Source of the DNA: Streptomyces zagrosensis
GTDB lineage: Bacteria; Actinomycetota; Actinomycetes; Streptomycetales; Streptomycetaceae
Length of the DNA: 64,000 nucleotides
Direction of reading: 5' to 3'
Assembly: GCF_014203645.1 (NCBI RefSeq)
Contig: NZ_JACHJL010000010.1
Coordinates: 274,714-338,713, forward strand
Shown: piece by piece, positions 26,300 through 34,544 of the stretch
Layout of the letters: each line of letters opens with the position of its first letter
Numbering within the stretch: the first letter of the stretch is position 1
Translations under genes and position numbers: made by a program
Notes under the pieces: generated by a model
The model's input: the letters and a program-made list of their open reading frames with translations, nothing else
What the model was told of the DNA's origin: nothing
Databases searched by the model: none

Positions 26300-27076
26300 T
26301 CAGACGCCCGCGTTGAGGAACAGGCCACCGTCCACGATCAGCGTCTGGCCGGTGACCCAGGCCGAGTCGTCCGACAACAGGAAGGCGGCAGCGCCCCCGA
26401 TGTCCTTCGGCACGCCGAGCCGCCCCAGCGGGTAGGCCGCCGCAGCCTCTTCCTCACGGCCCTCGTACAGCGCGGCGGCGAACTTCGTCTTAACCACCGC
26501 GGGGGCGATGGAATTCACCCGTACCAGCGGCGCCATCTCGTGCGCGAGTTGCAGCGTGAGGTTGACCATCGCGGCCTTGCTCATGCCGTACGCGCCGATG
26601 AAAGGGGACGGCGCAACGCCGGCGATGGACGCGATGTTCACGATCGCGCCGCCGTTCTCCTTCTGCCATGCCTTGTACGTCTGCTGAGCGAAGCCCAGGG
26701 CTGAGATCACGTTGGTCTCGAAAACCTTCCGCACCACTCCGAGATCGAGTTCGGCGATCGGCCCGAAGACCGGGTTGGTGCCGGCGTTGTTGACCAGGAA
26801 GTCAACCCGGCCGAACGTCTCCATCACGCGCGCCACGGCAACGGCCTGATGCGCCTCGTCGTGGGCCTTGCCCGCAACGCCGATCACCCGGCTCGCGCCC
26901 TCGCCTCCGGGCGCCGCGGCACCCAGCGCCTCGACGGCCTCCTGGAGCGCGCCCTCGTTGCGCCCCGTGACACACACTCGATCGCCACGCGCCACCAGGG
27001 CCTCGGCCACGCCGTAGCCAATGCCACGGCTGCCACCCGTGATTAGGGCGACCTTGCCGCTGTCCGCTGTCGTCAT
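26300..27076 (-). CDS. Short-chain dehydrogenase/reductase
   Basis: A 258-residue classical SDR with the NAD(P)-binding motif ITGGSRGIGYG (residues ~12-22), NNAGTN, and the active-site YGMSK with the catalytic Tyr and Lys. It ends with the usual WVTGQTLIVDGG. It follows the FabG-like gene with a 38-bp gap, and both are probably co-transcribed. Together they suggest a small fatty acid or ketone reduction pathway. Substrate unknown. Confidence 0.9.
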   Translation of the reverse strand: MTTADSGKVALITGGSRGIGYGVAEALVARGDRVCVTGRNEGALQEAVEALGAAAPGGEGASRVIGVAGKAHDEAHQAVAVARVMETFGRVDFLVNNAGTNPVFGPIAELDLGVVRKVFETNVISALGFAQQTYKAWQKENGGAIVNIASIAGVAPSPFIGAYGMSKAAMVNLTLQLAHEMAPLVRVNSIAPAVVKTKFAAALYEGREEEAAAAYPLGRLGVPKDIGGAAAFLLSDDSAWVTGQTLIVDGGLFLNAGV

Positions 27077-27114
27077 GAGCTGCCTTCCCTCACGTTTGCC
27101 TCGCACTTTCCCGG

Positions 27115-27876
27115 TCAGTTGAGCGGGCCGCCGGCCACGTACAGGACCTGGCCCGAGACGAACCCTGCCTGCTCACCGGTGAAGAACGCGATGGCGTTCG
27201 CGATGTCACCGGGCTCGCCCACCCGCTGCACCGGAATTTGGGTGGCCGCGGCGGCCTGGAAGTCCTCGAAGTCCATGCCGACTCGGGCGGCCGTCTCAAC
27301 GGTCATGTCGGTCGCGATGAAGCCGGGGGCGACGGCGTTGGCGGTGACGCCGAACTTGCCCAGTTCGATGGCGAGGGTCTTGGTGAAGCCCTGCAAACCG
27401 GCCTTGACCGCCGAGTAGTTGGCCTGGCCCCGGTTGCCGAGCGCGGAACTGCTGGAGAGGTTGACGATACGGCCGAACTTCGCATCCACCATGTGCTTCT
27501 GGCAGGCGCGCGACATCAAGAACGCGCCCCGCAGATGCACGTTCATGACCGTGTCCCAGTCGGTGTCGCTCATCTTGAACAGCAGGTTGTCGCGTAGCAC
27601 GCCCGCATTGTTCACCAAGATCACCGGGGCGCCGAGCTCCTCGGCGACCCGCCCCACAGCGGCTTCCACCTGGGCCGAGTCGGAGACGTCACAACTGACG
27701 GCCAGCGCCGTGCCGCCCGCTGCCGTGATCGTCTCCACAGTGCCCTGGCAGGCCGACGCATCGAGGTCGAGTACGGCGACGGCGCGGCCATCGGCGGCCA
27801 GGCGCACAGCGGTGGCCGCGCCGATGCCGCGGGCCGCGCCCGTCACGATGGCGACGCGCTGCTCGGTGGTGGACAT
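27115..27876 (-). CDS. fabG: FabG-type 3-oxoacyl-ACP reductase-like SDR
   Basis: The 253-residue protein has TGAARGIGAATAVRLAADG, NNAGVLRDNLLFKMSDTDWDTVM (the FabG-typical block), the active site NYSAVKAG and VAPGFIATDM. It reduces 3-oxoacyl thioesters with NADPH in its family, but chromosomal housekeeping fabG usually lies beside fabI, which is not here. It is therefore probably a FabG paralogue. It is the first gene of a two-SDR operon. Confidence 0.88.
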   Translation of the reverse strand: MSTTEQRVAIVTGAARGIGAATAVRLAADGRAVAVLDLDASACQGTVETITAAGGTALAVSCDVSDSAQVEAAVGRVAEELGAPVILVNNAGVLRDNLLFKMSDTDWDTVMNVHLRGAFLMSRACQKHMVDAKFGRIVNLSSSSALGNRGQANYSAVKAGLQGFTKTLAIELGKFGVTANAVAPGFIATDMTVETAARVGMDFEDFQAAAATQIPVQRVGEPGDIANAIAFFTGEQAGFVSGQVLYVAGGPLN

Positions 27877-28010
27877 GCGGGTTCTCCTCGCCTCGGAAGC
27901 GTCGCCCGCGTCCGGTGCCGGCCCCCGACCCGAAAGCTGAGCAACCGCTTAGTAGCCTCAGTAGACGAGACGCTAGAAGCCTGGCCACCGCCTGTCAACG
28001 GGGTGCCCGA

Positions 28011-28406
28011 TCAGCGCACCAGCAGGTCGAGCAGCCGGTCGGCCTCCGCCTCCGCGTCCACGGTCAGCCCGGTGTGTACCGGGCCGGGCTGGACGACCGT
28101 ACTGCGCGGCGCGACTAGCCATCGGAATCGGCGCCCGGCAGCATCACCCGCCGCCTGCCCGGCCTGCGCACCGCCGTGGCAGACGCTCTCGACGGCGCGT
28201 AGGGCGGCCCGCACGCCTTCGACGTCCACCGCCGGGTCCAGCGCCCGCAGTCGGTCCTCATCGAGATGGGTCCGCGCCGCAACCAACGAGCGTGCGTGGC
28301 AGTACAGGACGACGCCCGCGTTGATCGACTCGCCGCGCTCCATCCGGGGCACGATACGCAGCAGTGCGTACTCGAAGACATCGCGACCGTTGTGCAGACC
28401 AGTCAC
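28011..28406 (-). CDS. DUF3037 protein coupled to the HipA-like kinase
   Basis: The 131-residue protein matches DUF3037: VFEYALLRIVPRMERGESINAGVVLYC at the start, then FLEARTHLDEDRLRALDP-type helices. Its GTG start overlaps the TGA of the kinase gene in a GTGA, so translation is coupled. This kinase-DUF3037 pair recurs in actinobacteria, and I know of no assigned function. Confidence 0.82.
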   Translation of the reverse strand: MTGLHNGRDVFEYALLRIVPRMERGESINAGVVLYCHARSLVAARTHLDEDRLRALDPAVDVEGVRAALRAVESVCHGGAQAGQAAGDAAGRRFRWLVAPRSTVVQPGPVHTGLTVDAEAEADRLLDLLVR

Positions 28407-29236
28407 TTCGCGGCCTTCCCTTCGGTCCACACGCGCAGCCAAGCGGGTGCCTGAGTGGCTGCCTGCGCGGTCGGCGGACCGAGCGTGATCCGTTCGTGAA
28501 GGTTCTCCACCCGTCCGAGCAGGCTCTCCACATACGCGGCACGCAACCGGTCGGGCCCATCCGACCCCTCGAAGCCCGGCTCATCAAGCAGCCACACGTC
28601 GGGCACATCAGCGGCAACCTCGGTCAACAGGTCCCGGGTGACCTTGGGGGCGAGCGTCTTCGCCGCAGCCGTGATGTCGGGGCCGAAGGGGGCCAGGACG
28701 TGGTCGGACGCGTCGTAGGGCTTGGCCGCGGCCCGCCCGGCGGTGGGCCAGTTGTGCTGCCAGATCATGGTCGCCCCGTGGTCGATGAGCCACAGCTCTC
28801 CGTGCCAGACCAGGAGATTGGGGTTGCGCCAGGAGCGATCGACGTTGCTGATCAGCGCGTCGAACCACACCACGCGCCCAGCATCCACCGGGTCCACCGC
28901 GAAGGCGAGCGGGTCGAAACCGATCGAGCCAGGCAGATAGTCCATGCCCAGGTTCAGCCCACCACTGGCCTTGAGGAGTTCCTGCACCTCCTGGTCCGGC
29001 TCGGCCAGGCCGATCACCGGATCGAGCTGCATCTGCACCAGCTCCGGAACACGCAACCCCAGACGCCTACCGAGCTGACCGCAGATCACCTCGGCGATCA
29101 ACGTCTTACGGCCCTGTCCGGCGCCGGTGAACTTCATGACGTACGTACCGAGATCGTCGGCCTCGACGATCCCGGGGAGCGAGCCACCCTCACGCAAGGG
29201 TGTGACATAGCGGGTCGCGGTGACTTCTGTCAGCAT
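28403..29236 (-). CDS. HipA-like kinase domain protein
   Basis: The 277-residue protein resembles HipA-family kinases without the HipA N-terminal domain. It has GTYVMKFTGAGQGRKTLIAEVICGQLGRRLGL, with the ATP-side Lys and helix C, DALISNVDRSWRNPNLL in place of the HxDRxxxNP catalytic loop, and LWLIDHGATMIW in place of the DFG/DHG metal loop. HipA kinases phosphorylate a protein, classically glutamyl-tRNA synthetase, but here no HipB-like antitoxin gene is adjacent. The partner is the overlapping DUF3037 gene. Confidence 0.82.
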   Translation of the reverse strand: MLTEVTATRYVTPLREGGSLPGIVEADDLGTYVMKFTGAGQGRKTLIAEVICGQLGRRLGLRVPELVQMQLDPVIGLAEPDQEVQELLKASGGLNLGMDYLPGSIGFDPLAFAVDPVDAGRVVWFDALISNVDRSWRNPNLLVWHGELWLIDHGATMIWQHNWPTAGRAAAKPYDASDHVLAPFGPDITAAAKTLAPKVTRDLLTEVAADVPDVWLLDEPGFEGSDGPDRLRAAYVESLLGRVENLHERITLGPPTAQAATQAPAWLRVWTEGKAAK

Positions 29237-29354
29237 TTTCCCAGGCCACCCGACACTTTAGCTTTACAAACCACGGTCAACTCCAAGAACGCTCGCGCGG
29301 GAGACCCGGCCACGATCAGCCCCGGGGAGAATCTGGGGAGTTTCGATTGTCACG

Positions 29355-30493
29355 CTAATCGCCCTGCCTCCCGAGCAGTCCGTCGATCGCGGTACGCCCC
29401 TTGCTCCCGGCATCCAGCATGAAGTGAGCATAGTAACTGAGTGTGACAGTCGGCGAGGAGTGCCCGAGCCACCGCGCCAACGTCACCACGGACTCTCCCG
29501 CCTCCAACATGATTGAGGCGTAGGTGTGACGCGGCACATGGAAGCCGTCCTTCGGTGCCGCTTCCCACTGCCACGGCTTCGCGCCCTCGGCGCGCGGCGG
29601 GATGATGCCGGCCGCGGCAAGCGCGGGCTTCCACGTGTAGGTGTTCCACGTGTTCACGGCGATGGCGTTGCTGAAGCGCGTGGTGAGCACGAGGGAAGAC
29701 GTCCTTGTCGGTCTGCCCGCCCCCGGCCTCTCCCATGGAAGCTCCACCTCGACGGGCGGGAACTCCTTGCCGTGACGCTTCAGCTCCTCAGCGACCGATG
29801 AGGGCATGTCAACTACGCGCGTCTTCGCGCCCTTCGGCAGGGCGAAGTACGATCTCCCGCTGACTGTCTGCGCCCGGCGGCGGACATGAAGCACGCCCCT
29901 CGCATAGTCGATGCCCTCCGGGCTAAGGCCGAACACTTCGCCCTGCCGAAGGCCGCACCCCAGTCCGAGCACGACGGCTATCCGATTCCGTGGGCTGATC
30001 ACTTCCCGGACCCGAACGGCCGTCGCCAGCAACCACGCCTCTCGACGTTCCTGCGACGCCTTGGGCCACCGCACCGACTTGGCACGCATGGGGTTCCTGG
30101 CGAGCCGCTTGTCATCAAAGGCCGCCTCTAGAATGCTGGACAGCTCGGACAAGATGCCCCGCCGGTAGTCGACCGAGGATACGGTGACCTCCAACTTCGC
30201 TATGTACGCGCGCAGCTCTGCCGGCGTAACGCTCTTAAGCGATAGTTGGCCCAGATGCGGGACGATGTGAAGCCGGGCTCTCCGCTCCTGGCTCTGCTGG
30301 GTCTTCGGAGCACCTCCCCTGCCCGGCGCCCAGTCCAATGCGATGTAATCGGCCCGCGTGATGGATCCGTCACGCGGGTCGCGAACTCCCCGCGCTCCTC
30401 GTCTGTGGCAGCCCGGCGAAGCCAAGCTTTGGCGTCCTCCAGGATCTCGAAGGAACGATCCCGGATTCCGGGGATACCCGCGACGGGGCTTCA
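29355..30493 (-). pseudogene. Tyrosine integrase, 5'-truncated and frameshifted
   Basis: The C-terminal two thirds is a complete catalytic domain: GLGCGLRQGEVF (first Arg), FHVPRHTYASIMLEAG (His and Arg), LARWLGHSSPTVTLSYY (His and the nucleophile Tyr). The N-terminal half of the reading frame is nonsense until RDPRDGSIT. In the next frame the real upstream protein is visible (GIPGIRDRSFEILEDAKAWL...GEF), so a one-base shift lies near 30380. Beyond 30493 the gene is cut by the IS3 element, and the missing N-terminus was not found on the other side. It marks an old integrated element that probably can no longer excise on its own. Confidence 0.8.
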
Positions 30494-30516
30494 CCCTTGA
30501 TCGTGAACACCGGTTG

Positions 30517-31412
30517 CTATGCGGCGGTGGCCGGCGTAGTTGATCGCTGTTCGTAAGCGATCGGGCTGATCTGGCCGAGGCGGGAGTGCCTTCGGCGGGT
30601 GTGGTGGCGAGTCGCCCATCGGAAGACGGCGAGCCGGGCCTCGTAGGCCCCGTTCCACCGTTGCCTGCCCTGGAGCGTCTCGCGTTTCATGGTCGCGTTG
30701 AGCGATTCCGCAGCGGCGTTGTCCGCGCTCGTGCCCACCGCGCCGCGCGATCTGATCACGCCGAGGTCCCCGTAGACCTGGGCGAACTCCTTCGAGACGT
30801 ATTGCGCCCCGTTGTCGCTGTGGAAGAAGGCCCCGCGCAGGCCGCCGGCCCCCCGGGCCGAGGCCCGCGGCCTTGAGCGCGTCGGTGACCAGTTCCGTGC
30901 GCATGTGGCCGGCAATCGACCAGCCCGCCAGGCGTTTGGAGCACAGGTCCAACACCGTTGCCAGATACAGGAATTGGCCGTTGCCCACCGGGAGGTAAGT
31001 TATGTCGCCGACGTAGCGGCTGTTCGGTGTGGTCGCGGTGGAGTCGCGCTGCAGGCGATCTTGCACCGGTGTCGCCGAGGGCTCGGGGGCGGTGGTGCGG
31101 ACCTTCTTGCGCAGGTGGAACCCGACGATGTGGAACTTCCGCATGACGCGTGCCACCCGCTTGTGATTGACGCGCTCGCCGCAGTCCCGGAGCTCGGCGG
31201 TGACGCGCAGAGCCCCGTAGGAGCCGTCAGACTCCAGGTGGATTTCGGTGATCCGCTCGGCGAGCTCGGCATCGCCCCGTGCCCGGCCGGCTGCGCTTGC
31301 GCGCCGGCCAGGTGCCGGTAGAAGCCGGAACGCGAGACTTCAGCATCCGGCACAGCCGCTTGACGCCGAAGGCGCCACGATGATCGTCGACGAACTGGAA
31401 GCGGCTGCTCAC
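30517..31412 (-). pseudogene. IS3 transposase OrfB (DDE integrase core), frameshifted
   Basis: Starting in one frame with QFVDDHRGAFGVKRLCRMLK, the protein continues in others: YVGDITYLPVGNGQFLYLATVLDLCSKRLAGW holds the first catalytic Asp, and after another shift AFFHSDNGAQYVSKEFAQ holds the second Asp, with SADNAAAESLNATMKRE the catalytic Glu. At least two frameshifts separate these blocks, so no active enzyme is made unless by frameshifting. Confidence 0.78.
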
Positions 31413-31697
31413 CAGCTGGTCTCGGCCGCAAAATACTTGGCGGCCCTCCGCAGGATCTCCCGCCCGAGCTCAAGTTCCTTCACCCGCGCCCGCAGCTGCC
31501 GGTTCTCCTTCTCCATCGCGGTGGCCTCCACGGCCCCGGGCCGGGGCGGCCTACTCGGCGTCCCGCACCCACGTACGCAGCCTCTCGTGGGCGACGCCCA
31601 CGTCCTTGGCCACCGACGCGTACGTCCCACCCAGGCTGGCGTGGTACATCGCGACGCCATCGGCTCGGAACTCAGATGAGTACTTCGACGTCCCCAA
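31409..31697 (-). pseudogene. IS3 transposase OrfA, frameshifted
   Basis: A TTG at 31697 with AGGAG upstream starts GTSKYSSEFRADGVAMYHAS and a helix-turn-helix, then hits TAG at DAE near 31550. One base away the frame continues with the leucine zipper MEKENRQLRARVKELELGRE and ILRRAAKYFAAETSW to 31409. One nucleotide loss has split the gene. Confidence 0.75.
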
Positions 31698-31819
31698 CGG
31701 GAACTCCTGTCCTATGGATCTTCACGATCCAAAGATCAGGGTGTCCACGATCAAGGGGTAGCGCCCGTCCGGCCTGAGAGACACCCCGACGAGAACCAGC
31801 CAACCCGCCTGATCACGCG

Positions 31820-31848
31820 TTGACGTTGCCAACACGCCTCCTTACGGT
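31820..31848 (+). promoter_or_regulatory. Predicted sigma-70-type promoter of the Hsp70 operon
   Basis: TTGACG and TACGGT are separated by exactly 17 bp, close to the Streptomyces vegetative consensus. The predicted transcript start near 31855 is about 35 bp before the first gene of the operon. I found no CIRCE or HAIR heat-shock operator nearby. Confidence 0.55.
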
Positions 31849-31888
31849 GGTTTCTTGTAGGGCGGGGGAACATGGGGGATGACAGACC

Positions 31889-33592
31889 GTGCAGCGGAAA
31901 GACACCGGCGAACCCGGCCGGACCGTCACAGCGCGCGGCCTGCTGCTCGATGCTGAGGACGCCTTTCTGTGTGCGGAGTTCCGTCTCGTACGGCCGCTTC
32001 TCCAGCGGTTCAAGAATGAGTTCGGCACCTCCGACACCGACGACACCACGATGCGTTACGCCGTACTCCGCGCCGCACTGGCCGCTCGTGCGGGGAACTG
32101 GCCGGAGGCAGCCCGATGGTGCCCTGACCGAGACGACCTGGACTGTGCGGACACCGGCGTCGTCCACTCCCTTGCGGTGAGTGCCCTGCGTAGGCTGAGC
32201 GAAGAGGAGCGGCACGCCGAAGCCAATACCGCCGCGCTCGCTATCGTCCTGTGGGCACACCTCCTGGACGAGGAGAATCTGGGCGAGTTCCACGGGCTCC
32301 TCAGCCAACGGCGCGACACCCCCATACCCGAGGAGCTCTGGGAGGAAGCCCGCCACCATCTGCACGGACGCGTCACCGACCTGCTGCACGCCTTGGACGT
32401 CCGAGCCGGCCGCGACGCCCTCGCCGCCTGGAGGACGGCCTGGGAGGCCGAGTGCGACGGACTCGGCCCTGTCGTCGTCCCCTCGGCCGCCGCCCCCGAC
32501 GGTCTCATCCCCCTCGGGCTCGCCGCCGCTCATCTCGTACGGCATGGCCGCCGTATCGACCTCCTCGATGCCTACACCGCGCGCCATCCCGACACGACCG
32601 CTTGGACCGTGGACGCCCCCGACCACCGTGCTTGCGCCGACGCGCTGGCCCAGGCTCTGGCGGGGCGGGCCCAGGACCGGGAACGGGCCGGTGAGTGGAT
32701 CTCGGCGCTCTCGGACTTCAGCACGGCGGCGCGGCTCGGACGCAGCCTCGGGGCCAAGGAGCAGGAGGCCGTACTGCGCGCCGCAGCGAACGTGGGGCGG
32801 ACTTTCACCGGTCGCGGTAACTCAACCGTCACTCGGATCCAGGGCCTCGACCTGGCCCATGCCCTCCTGCCACAGCACACTTCTGTGGCGGCCGAGTTGA
32901 CTGCCGAGCTGGTGAGTCAGGGCCAGCAGGTCTTCAAGAGCGACCCGGCGCAGAGCCGTCGGCGTTTCGCGCGCGCCCTGGACGTGACGCCCGGGGACCC
33001 GGGCGCCCGGTCGGGCCTTGACGACCACCTGAGAGCGGACCTCGATCGGGGGGACAAGCTCTGTGCCGCCGATGTGCAGGGTCTGCTCGGACGCCACCCG
33101 GAGTGCGTACCTGCCCGGAAGTGGCTCGGGGACCACTACGCGGAACTGGCGATGACCGCCACCTCCGCCCCCGACACCGACGGCACCCGCACCACCCTGG
33201 AGCGCCGTGTCGAACTACTGAGCATGGCCGTGGACATCGCGGGCGCTGCCCGGACCAGTCAGGTCAGAGAGCAGCTGGACACCGCCGTTCTCCTGCTCGC
33301 GGAGAACTTGGAAGCCACTGCGTCCCCCTCGGACGTCATCGAGCTGTTTCTCCGGGATCTTATGCGGACCGGTGTGAGTGCCCGTTTCGATCAGACCGTG
33401 GAATCCGCCTACCTAAACCGCGCCCGGGAGCGCGAGCAGGTCGGCGATCCGGGTGGGGCGCAGCGCGACCGGGTGTGCGCTAAGCGGATCGGCGCCAGGT
33501 TGCCCGCCCAGGGACTGCTCTTCGGCCCGAGCCCCGGGCCTCGCTCCGCCAGGCACGGTCATGACGACACCGAACAGGAAGCTCTCTTTTGA
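31889..33592 (+). CDS. Helical-repeat (TPR-like) protein, first gene of the Hsp70 operon
   Basis: The 567-residue protein is almost wholly alpha-helical and rich in Ala, Leu, Arg and Asp. I do not recognise a named family. Repeated blocks of paired helices such as YAVLRAALAARAGNWPEAARWC and DFSTAARLGRSLGAKEQEAV give a tetratricopeptide-like impression, and there is no signal peptide or membrane segment. Its GTG start follows a GGGGGA-rich stretch. Its stop overlaps the start of the 95-aa gene (TTGA), so translation is coupled. By position it may be a client-binding or scaffold partner of the Hsp70 encoded three genes later. Confidence 0.7.
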   Translation: MQRKDTGEPGRTVTARGLLLDAEDAFLCAEFRLVRPLLQRFKNEFGTSDTDDTTMRYAVLRAALAARAGNWPEAARWCPDRDDLDCADTGVVHSLAVSALRRLSEEERHAEANTAALAIVLWAHLLDEENLGEFHGLLSQRRDTPIPEELWEEARHHLHGRVTDLLHALDVRAGRDALAAWRTAWEAECDGLGPVVVPSAAAPDGLIPLGLAAAHLVRHGRRIDLLDAYTARHPDTTAWTVDAPDHRACADALAQALAGRAQDRERAGEWISALSDFSTAARLGRSLGAKEQEAVLRAAANVGRTFTGRGNSTVTRIQGLDLAHALLPQHTSVAAELTAELVSQGQQVFKSDPAQSRRRFARALDVTPGDPGARSGLDDHLRADLDRGDKLCAADVQGLLGRHPECVPARKWLGDHYAELAMTATSAPDTDGTRTTLERRVELLSMAVDIAGAARTSQVREQLDTAVLLLAENLEATASPSDVIELFLRDLMRTGVSARFDQTVESAYLNRAREREQVGDPGGAQRDRVCAKRIGARLPAQGLLFGPSPGPRSARHGHDDTEQEALF

Positions 33593-33876
33593 CCACCAAC
33601 ACATCCGCCACCCCGAACGGTGGTGACAGTGCGCTCCCCCCGATCCCCTGGCTCGGCCCCACGCTTCACGAACTCGTGCCCGGCATCGCGCCAGGCACCC
33701 GCCCCCTGCCCCTGCGCAGACAGGCGGCACAAGCACTGGCCAAGGCCCGACAGGATTCGCTCAGGCACGGGCTCATCAAGCGCGCCGACCAAGCCTCTCG
33801 CGGTCCCGTCGCCGCACTCGTCGCCGAAATGCTCACCCCGCCCTTGCCCCCGCAAGCCTCCAAGGAGCGTCCGTGA
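33589..33876 (+). CDS. Small unrecognised protein of the Hsp70 operon
   Basis: The 95-residue protein starts at a TTG overlapping the previous stop and ends in a GTGA overlap with the GrpE-like gene, so it is translationally locked between them. A proline-rich N-terminus (PPIPWLGPTLHELVPG) precedes a basic helical segment (RRQAAQALAKARQDSLRHGLIKRAD). No family is recognised. It may be a small adaptor. Confidence 0.65.
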   Translation: MTTNTSATPNGGDSALPPIPWLGPTLHELVPGIAPGTRPLPLRRQAAQALAKARQDSLRHGLIKRADQASRGPVAALVAEMLTPPLPPQASKERP

Positions 33877-34484
33877 CCGAGCCCGCACCGGCCGCGGCCA
33901 CCGGCCCGCCGTCCGAACTCGACAAGCTGCGGCGCCGGGTCGAGGCGTTGTCCCGCAAGCGCGACGAGGCTGAGGCCCGATTGCGCGACCTGCTGACCGC
34001 GCTGCTGCCACTGGACGATGTCCTCACCGACACAAGCCGACGAGCCGGTGCCCTGCACGAGGTGCGGTCCCCGCGTGAGTCGGTCTCGGCAGCGATCGCG
34101 CTGAGTGAGCAGGCCGACGCGGCGCACCGGATGCTGCGCCGCGAGTTGGCCCAGCACGACGTTATCCCGGTGGACGTGGTGGGCCGGGTCGTCGATCCGG
34201 CGGAGATGTGCGTCGTCGGCACGGAACCGCACCCGACCTGGCCGGAAGGCACGGTACTCGGGGAGAAGCTCACCGGCTTCCGCCTGGGCGGCGCCGTCCT
34301 GCGGGCCCCGCGGGTGGTCATCGCCGTGCCTGGACAGGCACCGGAACCCGAGCCCGAATCCTCGGTCACGATCGCCGCCTCAGGAAGCAGGCGGGCGCAG
34401 CCGCAGCGCACCACCCGCTCTCAACGACGCGGCCTGCCACGCAAGCCCTCGGCCGGGCACGGACGCCGCTCCCGCCGTACCTGA
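33873..34484 (+). CDS. GrpE-like nucleotide exchange factor
   Basis: The 203-residue protein has the GrpE layout: a long N-terminal coiled coil (residues ~14-100, LDKLRRRVEALSRKRDEAEARLRDLL) and a C-terminal beta domain where VDVVGRVVDPAEMCVVGTEP, then PEGTVLGEKLTGFRLGGAVLRAPRVVIA, match the GrpE ending. It should open the nucleotide pocket of an Hsp70. Sequence similarity to housekeeping GrpE is low. The last 45 residues are a basic Arg/Ser tail. The GTGA overlap with the upstream gene and the Hsp70 downstream make the pairing very likely. Confidence 0.78.
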   Translation: MTEPAPAAATGPPSELDKLRRRVEALSRKRDEAEARLRDLLTALLPLDDVLTDTSRRAGALHEVRSPRESVSAAIALSEQADAAHRMLRRELAQHDVIPVDVVGRVVDPAEMCVVGTEPHPTWPEGTVLGEKLTGFRLGGAVLRAPRVVIAVPGQAPEPEPESSVTIAASGSRRAQPQRTTRSQRRGLPRKPSAGHGRRSRRT

Positions 34485-34544
34485 CGGGCGCCGTACCGCC
34501 CCGTTCGCCTCCGACGCTCCATGACGATCAGGAAGCACTCTGCC

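Larger units (their letters stand above)
30493..31759 (-). mobile_element. IS3-family insertion sequence with decayed transposase
   Basis: The ends are imperfect inverted repeats: ACCCTTGATCGTGAACACC on the left (30493-30511) and the reverse complement of ACCCCTTGATCGTGGACACC on the right (31740-31759). Between them on the minus strand lie orfA and orfB of an IS3-type transposase, both with frameshifts. No clear target duplication flanks it, suggesting rearrangement after insertion. It has removed the integrase 5' end. Confidence 0.8.
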
